Assembly (NCBI GenBank): GCA_031549415.1
Contig: JAVBPU010000025.1
Location: 1-64,000, forward strand
Direction of reading: 5' to 3'
From: Limiplasma sp031549415
GTDB taxonomy: Bacteria > Bacillota > Clostridia > Christensenellales > Aristaeellaceae
DNA length: 64,000 nucleotides
The translations under genes and the position numbers were made by a program. The notes under the pieces are model-generated. The model saw nothing but the letters and a program-made list of their open reading frames with translations. It did no database searches and was not told the origin of the DNA. This document shows, one piece after another, positions 50,717 to 58,776 of this stretch (position 1 is its first letter; every line of letters begins with the position of its first letter).

Positions 50717-50763
50717 CCCTGGCCCTGGCTCTGGCCTGCGACCTGTCACCGGGAGGCTGTCTA

Positions 50764-51864
50764 TTGAAATTGCGTTGGAAGAAAATTGGGTGCGCTCTGT
50801 TGGTCCTCATGCTTGTTGTGGGCGGCAGCCTGGCGGCGGCTTCCGCCAAGACCTTGACAGAGTGGCTGGCGGGCTTTGACTCCGGCGAAAACTGGTTTGG
50901 CCTGGACTACGCCTTTGACATCACGGACACCGCCGCTTGCTGGAAGCTATTGCAGCAGCCCATCACCGTGCTGAATGTGGGGGAAAAGGAAGTCGTCTAC
51001 CCCTTGGTGGAGCCCGGCGGGAAAAAGGTGAACGACGATCCCCTGGGCGGCTCCATCGCCGGAACCACCGCCGCGGTCCACGTGCTGGGGAAAAACGAGG
51101 ACGGCTGGACTTTGATTGAAGGCCTGGACGAATATGACCGGCTGATTCGGGGTTATGTGCGGACCCGCCTGCTGAAAACCGTGACCCCAAACAACAAGTT
51201 CGGCCTGATCATCGACAAGCTGACCCAGCAGATGTACGTGTTCGTCGGCGGTGAATTGTTCAGCCAATGCGGCATTTCTACCGGGCTGCCCACAGATGAG
51301 ACCCCTTTTAACGAAACTGCTTCCGGGGAGTATTTGATCAGCAGCTGGGTGGGCGCCTTTGAAAACGAAAGCCTGATTTGCGACCTGGCCCTGCGCTTTA
51401 ACAACGGCGATTTGCTGCACGAAGTCCCTTACATGCTGCTGGGGGATGGTACAAAGCGCTATTCCACCTATGAGGGCAACCTGGGGGAAAAGGCCAGCCA
51501 TGGCTGCGTGCGGGTCACCCGCTTTGCGACCCCGGAGGGTTTGGACCAGCGCTGGCTGTGGGACAACCTGAAAAAGAACACCAAGGTCGTCATCTGGGAT
51601 GACGATGGCCGCCGGTATCCCTATGCCGATGTGATGACCCCGCTGTATTACAATGCCGATGGTGGGAAATATTACCATGCCTACGACAATTGCAGCGGCG
51701 TGAAGCCGGAGTACATCCCCATGGCGGGCTTCTTGTACCTGCAACTGGACGAGCCCGGATATGATGAGCTGGAGCCCTGCCCCTTCTGCGTGCCCGTCAA
51801 GTCCATGCGCTGGGCGGATGCCTTCAATGCCAAGCGGGGGTATCTGCCGGAAGACCCCCAATAA
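50764..51864 (+). CDS. L,D-transpeptidase (YkuD) with Cys-rich C-terminal extension
   Basis: A 366-residue exported L,D-transpeptidase that makes or trims 3-3 peptidoglycan cross-links. A signal helix (about 8-26) is followed by an SH3-like region (VVYPLVEPGGKKV to LLKTV) and a YkuD domain with the catalytic motif SHGCVRV at about 245-251. After it comes a 90-residue extension with YYHAYDNCSGV and EPCPFCVP, resembling the His/Cys pattern of small metal-binding tails. It starts with TTG behind GGGAGG. It probably shares the acyl-CoA synthetase transcript, 47 bases downstream. A terminator follows. Confidence 0.9.
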   Translation: MKLRWKKIGCALLVLMLVVGGSLAAASAKTLTEWLAGFDSGENWFGLDYAFDITDTAACWKLLQQPITVLNVGEKEVVYPLVEPGGKKVNDDPLGGSIAGTTAAVHVLGKNEDGWTLIEGLDEYDRLIRGYVRTRLLKTVTPNNKFGLIIDKLTQQMYVFVGGELFSQCGISTGLPTDETPFNETASGEYLISSWVGAFENESLICDLALRFNNGDLLHEVPYMLLGDGTKRYSTYEGNLGEKASHGCVRVTRFATPEGLDQRWLWDNLKKNTKVVIWDDDGRRYPYADVMTPLYYNADGGKYYHAYDNCSGVKPEYIPMAGFLYLQLDEPGYDELEPCPFCVPVKSMRWADAFNAKRGYLPEDPQ

Positions 51865-51885
51865 GAGTCGTGTTCGATGCGATGC

Positions 51886-51920
51886 AAAAAGCCGCGCTGG
51901 GTTTTCTCAGCGCGGTTTTT
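51886..51920. terminator. Shared bidirectional terminator between convergent genes
   Basis: An 8-bp stem CCGCGCTG/CAGCGCGG followed by TTTTT on the plus strand; preceded by AAAAA, giving a T-run on the minus strand too. The minus-strand stop at 51907 falls in its loop, so it serves both the transpeptidase and the decarboxylase-like gene. Confidence 0.85.
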
Positions 51921-53274
51921 GATGCGTCTGTTCTGTTGCCTTTTCCAGCCTGGCATAGGGTTCTCCCATCAGCACATGGGCATAACCGCCGCCCGGTGCT
52001 TGTTTCACCAGCAAGGACAGCTTCACCTGTCTGCCAAAGACCATCACAAAATCTGACCCACCAAATTGGAAGCAGCCCAGCATATCGCCTTTTTTTACCT
52101 GGGCTCCCACTTTTACCGATTCTTCCAGCAAAATGGAACTGACTTGGGACATGCCGATGGGAAGCAGTGCCACCAGCCCAAATGCCTTGGTTTCCAACAC
52201 CACCCTGGCCCGGGTCTCCAGGCTTTGCCAGCCGGGGCTCTTACTTTCCAGCCTGTATTGCTTCTTTTGCGGGTCCCACAGGGTAACGCCCCCGGCGGCC
52301 TCCTGGGCCGGAATCAGCGCCGCTTCCCTCACCACGCCGCTCAAGGGAAAGTGAAACCGGTGGTAGTCGTCCACGTTTAAAAAGGTGTGGGTCAGCGTGC
52401 CGCCCGCAAAGGCCTGGCCATAGGCGCTGCCCTCCCCCAGCAGGCTTTCCACGGAAAAAAATCCCGTAGATTTGAGCTGCACGCCATCCACAATACCGGA
52501 CTGCTGGTCAATCCTCCAAAGGCCTTGGGGCGCGGAATCCGCCGGAGAGACCAACAGGGCTTCATCGTCCGGCGCGGCAATGGGCCTTAGGGACGGGTCC
52601 CGCAAGCGCCTGGCAAAAAAATCATTAAACGAATGCCAGTTTTCCGGGGCCTCATACCAGCCCTGGTCCAGCCCAAAACGGGCTTCTTTTCTGATCATGT
52701 CCACATATTCCGGCTTCCAGCTTTCCTCCGTGGACAGGAAGGCCCCCCAGGTTTTGGCGTACTGGGCCAGCCAGGGCTGAAACGCCTCCACATATTGCAG
52801 CGAAGGGTAATAATAACCACGGCCTGCCAGCTCCGGCAGGGGCTGGTCCAACAAAAAATAAAAATACATCAGGCTTTGGTCGATTTTTTCAAACAGGCTT
52901 GGCCCCGGGGCTCCTTGCAGGGCGTCCCAGGGCATGGCCTTTGTGCACCAGTCCAGGTAGGCGTAATACGCCTCCAAATTTTGCGCGGGGTTTGTCTGCG
53001 GGTCTGGATTCACCTGCCGGGCCTGGGCAATGGAGGTTTCCAGCAGGGGCCGCAGCGCCGGGTTCTGGTCCAAAATTTGCATCAGCTGCAAGGCGATGGG
53101 CCCATGGTCCGTCCGCTGGGCCAGACTGGGTTGGCTCGCCTCGACCGTGGAGCGCGCCTGTGGCCCGGGGACCCATGGGACGGCTCTCCCGCTTTCCCTC
53201 TGCGCCAAAAACACCGCCATGCACAAGAGAAAGCAACCCGTAAAAATGCCCGCCCACAACCATTTCTTTTTCAT
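51907..53274 (-). CDS. psd: Phosphatidylserine decarboxylase-like membrane protein
   Basis: A 455-residue protein. An N-terminal helix (about 5-23, WLWAGIFTGCFLLCMAVFL) and a 190-residue region of unknown fold precede a decarboxylase domain: NDFFARRLRDPSLRPIA, DDYHRFHFPLSGVV (with the conserved His), GMSQVSSILLEE, and the self-cleavage site FQFGGSDFVMVF near residue 405. Gly-Gly-Ser would yield the pyruvoyl group; the common GST is GSD here. It would make phosphatidylethanolamine from phosphatidylserine. The ATG at 53274 has AGGAGG seven bases away. The gene is solitary, without an adjacent pssA. Confidence 0.75.
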   Translation of the reverse strand: MKKKWLWAGIFTGCFLLCMAVFLAQRESGRAVPWVPGPQARSTVEASQPSLAQRTDHGPIALQLMQILDQNPALRPLLETSIAQARQVNPDPQTNPAQNLEAYYAYLDWCTKAMPWDALQGAPGPSLFEKIDQSLMYFYFLLDQPLPELAGRGYYYPSLQYVEAFQPWLAQYAKTWGAFLSTEESWKPEYVDMIRKEARFGLDQGWYEAPENWHSFNDFFARRLRDPSLRPIAAPDDEALLVSPADSAPQGLWRIDQQSGIVDGVQLKSTGFFSVESLLGEGSAYGQAFAGGTLTHTFLNVDDYHRFHFPLSGVVREAALIPAQEAAGGVTLWDPQKKQYRLESKSPGWQSLETRARVVLETKAFGLVALLPIGMSQVSSILLEESVKVGAQVKKGDMLGCFQFGGSDFVMVFGRQVKLSLLVKQAPGGGYAHVLMGEPYARLEKATEQTHQKPR

Positions 53275-53494
53275 GCCCATTCCTCCTGGTTTTCATTGTG
53301 CCCGCCCACTTTTCATTTATCCTTTTCCCCTCTCAACAAATCCTCAGCGCCACATAGACTGATCGTAGTCCTTGCGCGTGTGACAGCCTCCGCGCCTGGC
53401 GCGGTCCTGACATAGCAAAAGGACGCTGGCTTTTGCCAGAATCCACTCGTTCCAAGGCCTTTTTTGAGCCTTGGTTTCTGATAGGAGGATTTTT

Positions 53495-54109
53495 ATGAGT
53501 TATGACCCATGCTATAGTTGGGACCGGTGTGATATTTGCCGTCCCTGCCCCCGTCCCTGCCCTTGCCCCTGCCCCGGTCCCACGCCCGAAACTTTTACTC
53601 TCAGCGGCCGTTTTCTGGGTCTGACGGATGCCTCTGGCCTTTTGGTGCAATATACCATCAACGGGGTCAGCGGTTCCACCATGACCGACGCGATGGGTCT
53701 TTTTTCCATCACGGTGCCCCGCGGCGCCAATGTGACCATCACACCTCCCGCTGTGGCCGGCTTTACCGTGGCGCCCGCTAACTATACCCTCAATTGCGTT
53801 ATGGCTGACAGAAGCAACTTGGACTTCACCTACACCAATGCAGGCCAGGTTGCCAGCATCAGCGGCCGCCTCCTGGGTCTGGGTTGCTCCATGGGCTTGC
53901 CGCTTCGGCTGATTGTGGATGGCGTTCAGCAAACGGTACGCACCAACGCCCAGGGTGAGTTCTCGTTCCAGGTACCCGTCGGCTCGGTTTTGGTGCTCAC
54001 GCCTCCCACGCAGGAGGGGTATTCCGTAGCCCCCTTGCACCACTTCATCGCCAGGGTGATTGGCAGCACTTCTAACCTGAACTTCCAATATCTCCCGAAC
54101 CTGGTGTAA
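53495..54109 (+). CDS. Cys-Pro-rich N-terminus with two homologous Cna-B/SpaA-like repeats
   Basis: Not recognised as a whole. It has 204 residues. Residues 11-31 are dominated by Cys-Pro dipeptides (CRPCPRPCPCPCPGPTP). Two repeats follow, at about 35-117 and 120-200, each starting FTLSGRFLGL or ASISGRLLGL and ending with a segment like SNLDFTY or SNLNFQY, the pattern of carboxypeptidase-regulatory-like or SpaA beta-sandwiches. There is no signal peptide and no LPxTG anchor. The Cys-rich head could form disulfides in a spore coat or exosporium-like layer; this is inference. Start follows ATAGGAGGATTTTT. Its terminator follows closely. Confidence 0.7.
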   Translation: MSYDPCYSWDRCDICRPCPRPCPCPCPGPTPETFTLSGRFLGLTDASGLLVQYTINGVSGSTMTDAMGLFSITVPRGANVTITPPAVAGFTVAPANYTLNCVMADRSNLDFTYTNAGQVASISGRLLGLGCSMGLPLRLIVDGVQQTVRTNAQGEFSFQVPVGSVLVLTPPTQEGYSVAPLHHFIARVIGSTSNLNFQYLPNLV

Positions 54110-54126
54110 ATTTTTTCTCAGCCCTC

Positions 54127-54154
54127 GGCCCCCGAAACGCGGGGGCCCCTTTTT
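54127..54154 (+). terminator. Terminator after the Cys-Pro-rich gene
   Basis: GGCCCCC, loop GAAACGC, GGGGGCC then CCTTTTT, 18 bases past the stop. Confidence 0.85.
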
Positions 54155-54165
54155 ACATGCAAACC

Positions 54166-54194
54166 TTGCGTATATGTCCATCTTTGGCTATAAT
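54166..54194 (+). promoter_or_regulatory. Promoter of the DUF5711-like/cvpA pair
   Basis: TTGCGT at 54166-54171, 17-base spacer, TATAAT at 54189-54194, directly after the preceding terminator. Confidence 0.75.
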
Positions 54195-54296
54195 AAGGGG
54201 TGCGGCTTGGCATATCCTCCTGCCATGGCCACCGCAAGAAAATGCGGCCCGGGCGCGTTCCTATCAGGAAGCCCCTTGGCCGCCCAGGGAGAAGCC

Positions 54297-55418
54297 ATGC
54301 AACGAGTGAAGCCCAAGATGAGCCGTGCCCGCGCCATCCTGACCCTGATTGGGGCCTTGCTGGTGCTGGTTGCCATCCTTTATGCGGCCATCGCCTTGTT
54401 TGCGCCCAAACAGGAAAGCTCCGTGCTGGCCTATAAGCTTCCCTGCCAATATAATGACACCCTGATGCCCTTTGGGGGCAACGTGCTTTTTTACGATGGC
54501 GTCAGCATCCATTGCATGTCCGCCACAGGCACGGTGCGCTGGTCCTTTCAGATTGGCTCCGGGGCCGGGTACGATTGCAACGACCAAGTGGTGGCGGCCT
54601 GGGCGGGCAATACCATTTACATTTTGGACCAAAACGGGAACTCCACCTATAACGACAACCTGGGGGATGCCATTCAATTCGCCCGGGCCGGGAGACAGTA
54701 TGTGGCCGCCATCATAGGAGAAACCACCAGGCCCCGTTTGGTGGTCAAGGACCACACAGGCGCCCACATGGACGAGGAGGCCGATGCTTACCAGGACCTG
54801 ATTCTGCTGGACGTTGGCTTCTACGGCAGAAATGGGGAATACATGTGGACCCTCGCCCTGGACGTCTTTGGCACCGCTGCCAACACCATCCTCAACACCT
54901 TTGAGGTGGGCAAGATGAACACCGGCGAAGTGGCCCTGGGGGACAGCATCACCTATGAAATCCTCTATGAAAACGGCAACCTGCGGGTGGTGGGAACCCG
55001 AAAAATGCTCTGTTTTAACTACCGCGGCACGGAGGACGCCTCCAAAAGCGTGCTGGTGTACGGCTGGCGCATGATTGGCGATGAGGTTCCTGAACGGGGA
55101 GACGCCCTTATGGTGTTTGCGCCCACTTCCCAAACGGACAATCAATTTGACATCCGGGAGCTCCGGCTGATCAGCGGCCAAAGCGACAAGCGCTACAGCC
55201 TGCCCAGCACCTGCATCGGCGCTACCCTATGGAACCGGAATTTGTATGCCGTGGCCCCAAATCAACTCTTTCGGGCAGGGCTTGCGGCCAGCCGCTTTTC
55301 CACCTACGACCTTCCGCTGGAAAGCCCCGCCACCCGCTTTATTGGCACCCTTGACACCGGTGCGGTCCTGGTTGCCAGCGGTGAGGATGTGTACGTGCTC
55401 ACCTTGCCCGATCTGTAA
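54297..55418 (+). CDS. Membrane protein with propeller-like ectodomain (DUF5711-like)
   Basis: A 373-residue protein with one N-terminal membrane helix (about 13-35, LTLIGALLVLVAILYAAIALFA) and a large outer domain of repeated beta blades (MPFGGNVLFYDGVSIHCMSA; AAWAGNTIYILDQNG; LFRAGLAASRFSTY; VLVASGEDVYVLTL), like PQQ-type propellers. It resembles DUF5711 proteins of Clostridia, whose job is unknown. The start at 54297 has GGGAGAAGCC; the longer ATG at 54174 lies in the promoter. It is followed 40 bases later by cvpA and likely co-transcribed. It is a small counterpart of the giant propeller protein at 37023. Confidence 0.7.
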   Translation: MQRVKPKMSRARAILTLIGALLVLVAILYAAIALFAPKQESSVLAYKLPCQYNDTLMPFGGNVLFYDGVSIHCMSATGTVRWSFQIGSGAGYDCNDQVVAAWAGNTIYILDQNGNSTYNDNLGDAIQFARAGRQYVAAIIGETTRPRLVVKDHTGAHMDEEADAYQDLILLDVGFYGRNGEYMWTLALDVFGTAANTILNTFEVGKMNTGEVALGDSITYEILYENGNLRVVGTRKMLCFNYRGTEDASKSVLVYGWRMIGDEVPERGDALMVFAPTSQTDNQFDIRELRLISGQSDKRYSLPSTCIGATLWNRNLYAVAPNQLFRAGLAASRFSTYDLPLESPATRFIGTLDTGAVLVASGEDVYVLTLPDL

Positions 55419-55458
55419 TCTTTGTGCTTCCCAGCAGGCGAAGCGGAAAGGAGGCCCT

Positions 55459-56172
55459 ATGAACATCGTTGATTTTGTCATCATCGGGATCGTTGCGGTC
55501 TGCATTCTTTTTGGCTTTTACCGTGGATTCATCCAGTCCGTGCTGAACTTGGGAGGCTCGCTTCTCTCCTTTTTAGGCTCTTTTTTGCTCTATCCCGCCA
55601 TGGCGGACGCCATTAGCGGCAACACTGAAATCACCCGGATGATCAGCAGTTATACCGACTCCGCCAGCCTGCTGGGCAACCTGGACATCAGCAGCCAGCC
55701 GGTGGCCAGCTTGACCTCCTCCGCCGTCACCGACATTGTGGCAAAGGCCAACCTTCCCCACCCGGTGGGCACCTTGCTGACCCATAACCTAAACCAGAAA
55801 GTATTCAGCCCTTTGGGCGACCTGGCCACCAATGTGGGCGATTATGTGAACCAAACCATTCTTTCCGTCAGCATCAACGTTGTAAGCTTCCTGGTCTGCT
55901 TTGCCCTCTGCTTCCTTGTGCTGACCATCGTCATCAACCTGCTGCGGGCGGTGTTTCATTTTCCGGTGCTCAAACAGCTGGACTGGCTGCTGGGCGGCGT
56001 TTTTGGCCTGCTATTGGGTGTGGTCCTTTGCTTTGTCGCCTTTACCACTTTGCCCATTCTGGAAAGCGTCATCCCCTTGCCGCAGTTCCGGGAGTTGGTG
56101 GAGGCCAGCCAACTGGCCAAGCTGTTTGAAAATGGCAATCTGTTGCTGTCCATTATGAACCGGAAGTTGTAG
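55459..56172 (+). CDS. CvpA family membrane protein
   Basis: A 237-residue CvpA-family protein with about four membrane helices: VDFVIIGIVAVCILFGFYRGF at the N-terminus is the family hallmark, with another pair near 150-200. CvpA proteins are linked to colicin V production and envelope integrity, and their mechanism is unclear. The outer loop of about 90 residues between helices 2 and 3 is longer than in the 160-170-residue E. coli form. The start follows AAAGGAGG. A terminator follows. Confidence 0.85.
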   Translation: MNIVDFVIIGIVAVCILFGFYRGFIQSVLNLGGSLLSFLGSFLLYPAMADAISGNTEITRMISSYTDSASLLGNLDISSQPVASLTSSAVTDIVAKANLPHPVGTLLTHNLNQKVFSPLGDLATNVGDYVNQTILSVSINVVSFLVCFALCFLVLTIVINLLRAVFHFPVLKQLDWLLGGVFGLLLGVVLCFVAFTTLPILESVIPLPQFRELVEASQLAKLFENGNLLLSIMNRKL

Positions 56173-56198
56173 GCGACCCCTTTGGCGATCTGCTCTGT

Positions 56199-56237
56199 GG
56201 CCCAAACCATCGCAAATGCGGGGGTTTGGGCCTTTTG
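56199..56237 (+). terminator. Terminator after cvpA
   Basis: A perfect 10-bp stem (GGCCCAAACC/GGTTTGGGCC) with 14-base loop and TTTT tail, 27 bases past the stop. Confidence 0.8.
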
Positions 56238-56349
56238 CGCGACGGATGCCCGAAAAAACGCATCCATGCAACCTGGGGCGTCCCTTCCACATCTATAGTA
56301 TGCAGAGCCGGTTTTGCAGGCTGCCATCACACCATTGGGGAGGCGCGAT

Positions 56350-56823
56350 ATGACACAAGAAGAATTTGCCCATCGCATTGTGGCGATGCAGGATACGCTC
56401 TACCGGGTGTCCGCCACCCTCCTGCCCCAGTTATGCGACCGGGAAGACGCGGTGCAGGAGGCCATCATCAAGGCATGGCAAAAGCAAAGCAGTCTTCGCC
56501 ATGATTATGCCCTGCGTGCATGGGTGGTCCGCATCCTGATCAATGAATGCTATACCCTGCTACGCCGCCGGACGCGGGAGGAGGCCACCGGCACCCTGCC
56601 GGAATGGGAGGCCGCGCCGGACGCGCCACATGATCTCTATCGGCTCTTCACTACCCTGGATGAGAAGTACCGCCTGCCGATGGTGCTGTACTACGTGGAG
56701 GGCTACTGTGTGGAAGAAGCGGCCCGGATGCTGCAGCTGCCCCAAGGCACGTTCAAGTCGCGGCTCCACCGCGGGCGGCAGCTTCTCAAAGACCATCTGG
56801 ATCTGGAGGAGGTGCACGCATGA
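56350..56823 (+). CDS. Sigma-70 family (ECF-type) RNA polymerase sigma factor
   Basis: A 157-residue ECF-type sigma factor. Region 2 is visible as LCDREDAVQEAIIKAWQKQ (about 30-48) and region 4 as PMVLYYVEGYCVEEAARMLQLPQGTFKSRLHRGRQLLKDHL (about 110-150). Such factors switch on envelope-stress or signal-response genes and are held by a membrane anti-sigma, which the next gene appears to encode. The start follows GGGGAGGCGCGAT. It overlaps the next gene by ATGA. No clear housekeeping promoter was seen upstream, consistent with, though not proof of, autoregulation. Confidence 0.9.
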   Translation: MTQEEFAHRIVAMQDTLYRVSATLLPQLCDREDAVQEAIIKAWQKQSSLRHDYALRAWVVRILINECYTLLRRRTREEATGTLPEWEAAPDAPHDLYRLFTTLDEKYRLPMVLYYVEGYCVEEAARMLQLPQGTFKSRLHRGRQLLKDHLDLEEVHA

Positions 56824-57626
56824 AACAGAATGATTTCACCTCTCTATACGGCACAACCCCGGAAAGCTTCAAGGCCCGTGTTTCCTTGGCTTTACAGCAA
56901 TTGGAGAAACCGCCCATGAAACGAAAGATCACCACCCGCACCCTTTTGATTGCGGCGGCGCTTCTTATACTGTTCATGGCCGTCGTCTACGCCGCGTTTT
57001 CCTCCCAGGTGGCCGCCTTCTTTGGCCGGTCCTATGGGAACGGTATGCAAAGCTGGCTGGAAAAGGGAGATGTGGCAACCCCGAACCAATCCTTTTCGCT
57101 GGACGGCGTGCTCTTTACCCTGGACGAGGTCATTTACCGAGACAACGGCCTGTACGGCGTGGGGTCCATCCGGCCAGAAAAGGACGGCACGGTGATTATT
57201 CCAGAGGACCACAGCCCCAGCGATGCCTACGGCTATGACGTTCACGGCGCGGGGGGCCTGCCGGAAACGGCCCCCAGCTATGCGCCAACCATCGCCGACA
57301 TCGTACGGGAGAAAGGCGGAAAGCTGCTGATGGTCCGCGCGATTCCGGATCAAATTGGCGTGGATGGGGGAGCCATGCTCTCCCTGATGACGGTGGGCTA
57401 CTCCCAGGTGCCCCAGCGGGACGGCAGCATCCGCTGCTCCTTTGAGGTATCGGACGCCTACGCCGTGGAGGAGGGACAGCTCTACACCATCCAGCTGTGG
57501 GCTTCTGTGTGGGAGATGACCCCGGAAGGGGAAATGGCGGGGGATAGCCCCCATGGCGAAAACTGGACCGTGGACATCTCCCCCACGCCCATCAGCGATG
57601 CAATCCAAAGGAGGGATTCACAATGA
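56820..57626 (+). CDS. Probable anti-sigma factor with a membrane helix (DUF4179-like)
   Basis: A 268-residue protein: a short cytoplasmic part (1-38, ending in a basic stretch), one membrane helix (about 42-62, TLLIAAALLILFMAVVYAAF), and an outer domain with LDGVLFTLDEVIYRDNGLYGVGSI and IPDQIGVDGG stretches. The layout and coupling to the sigma gene fit a trans-membrane anti-sigma of the kind found with DUF4179 domains. The zinc HXXXC-XXC motif of ZAS anti-sigmas is absent, so sigma binding is inferred from position. It overlaps the third gene by ATGA. Confidence 0.65.
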   Translation: MKQNDFTSLYGTTPESFKARVSLALQQLEKPPMKRKITTRTLLIAAALLILFMAVVYAAFSSQVAAFFGRSYGNGMQSWLEKGDVATPNQSFSLDGVLFTLDEVIYRDNGLYGVGSIRPEKDGTVIIPEDHSPSDAYGYDVHGAGGLPETAPSYAPTIADIVREKGGKLLMVRAIPDQIGVDGGAMLSLMTVGYSQVPQRDGSIRCSFEVSDAYAVEEGQLYTIQLWASVWEMTPEGEMAGDSPHGENWTVDISPTPISDAIQRRDSQ

Positions 57627-58690
57627 AGCGATTTTTCATCATTCTTCTCGCACTATGCCTTGGGGGCTTGCCTCCCCCTGCCGCGTTGGCTGAGCCGGAG
57701 GTGCTCGAACCGGAGGTAATTGTGCCGGAGGCCTATGTCCAAACCGGCACAATGCCCATCTACCGGGCAACGGCGCGGGATTTCAGCGCTGGGCTACGGC
57801 CTGAGCTGTTCAATGCATCGGAGATCGTCCGCCGTGACCAGTGGAACATCACCTTCGCGGATGAAGCCATTCTGGACTGGGCGCCTGAAGCGCTGTTTTA
57901 CAATGAATACAGCGGGACCTTCGATGCCACCGCAGGCGAGGAGGGGCTGGAACAGAGCATGAGCCCATGTCCGGCCCTTTCCAACCGGATCGCCAGCCTT
58001 GCTTCTTGGGCCAGCCATGGATGGCCCGGAAGCAGGCAAGTGTATGAGCTGGAAAAGACAGCGCTGACTCACATCACGCTGGACGAGGCAAAAGGGACCC
58101 TTGAGGCCCTTTTGGAACAGTTGGGGGTAACAGGCTACGTTTGTGATTATGCGCTGGACATGAGCCTGGAACGCATCAAAGACCTGGGCAGCGACATGAA
58201 TGGGATGATTTTAGCAGGTGAATTCCACACCAACGTTCCGCCGGCGGATTACAGCCAGGCCACCGCCGAGGATGAAGGCTTTTATCTCAGCTACCACAAG
58301 CCGGGCGACAGCCGCCACCAGGGCAATGGGGATATTTTCAGCGTGTCTGCCTATGTGACCCAGCGGGGCGTTGTGGACCTGGCCCTTCGCGATATGTACA
58401 TCCCCGGAGAGGTGTACAGCACGCCGGAAACATTGATCGACCCTGCAACCGTCCTGGAAAGGCTGCCACAGGAAGTGGCTAATTCCCGTTTTCCCAGCTC
58501 GGTGGTGTCCATTGCCAGCATCCGGTTAACCTACGCGCCCAAGCGCGCCGCGAAAAAAGCGGACGGCATGGTGCTCTCTCCCATCTGGCTGGTCACCTAC
58601 CAGGATGAAGAGGCGGAAAAGAGCGGGTACACCTGCTGGGCGGAGTTTGACGCCACCGACGGAAAGCTGCTGAACGCCATTTTCAAGTAA
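57623..58690 (+). CDS. Secreted protein of unknown function in the sigma-factor operon
   Basis: Not recognised. It has 355 residues with a signal peptide (about 1-23, FFIILLALCLGGLPPPAALA). The mature part is acidic at its start, mixed alpha/beta, and ends with a segment SPIWLVTYQDEEAEKSGYTC WAEFDATDGKLLNAIF that resembles the last strand-turn-strand of PepSY-type domains (a conserved D-A-x-x-G-x-h-L). It may sense a signal outside the membrane for the anti-sigma; this is inference. It starts within the stop of the anti-sigma gene and is the last gene before the terminator. Confidence 0.65.
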   Translation: MKRFFIILLALCLGGLPPPAALAEPEVLEPEVIVPEAYVQTGTMPIYRATARDFSAGLRPELFNASEIVRRDQWNITFADEAILDWAPEALFYNEYSGTFDATAGEEGLEQSMSPCPALSNRIASLASWASHGWPGSRQVYELEKTALTHITLDEAKGTLEALLEQLGVTGYVCDYALDMSLERIKDLGSDMNGMILAGEFHTNVPPADYSQATAEDEGFYLSYHKPGDSRHQGNGDIFSVSAYVTQRGVVDLALRDMYIPGEVYSTPETLIDPATVLERLPQEVANSRFPSSVVSIASIRLTYAPKRAAKKADGMVLSPIWLVTYQDEEAEKSGYTCWAEFDATDGKLLNAIFK

Positions 58691-58706
58691 ACAAAGCAAA
58701 ATACAA

Positions 58707-58739
58707 AACAAGGCTGGTTTTTCGCAAACCAGCCTTGTT
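58707..58739. terminator. Convergent terminator (14-bp hairpin)
   Basis: AACAAGGCTGGTTT, loop TTCGC, AAACCAGCCTTGTT. Followed by TTTGTATTTTGC on the minus strand, which makes it the terminator of the permease gene; on the plus strand the T content is weak but the stem may still end the sigma operon. Confidence 0.8.
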
Positions 58740-58776
58740 GGATTGTACTGGACCTGTGCAGGATTCACCGGCTGGA

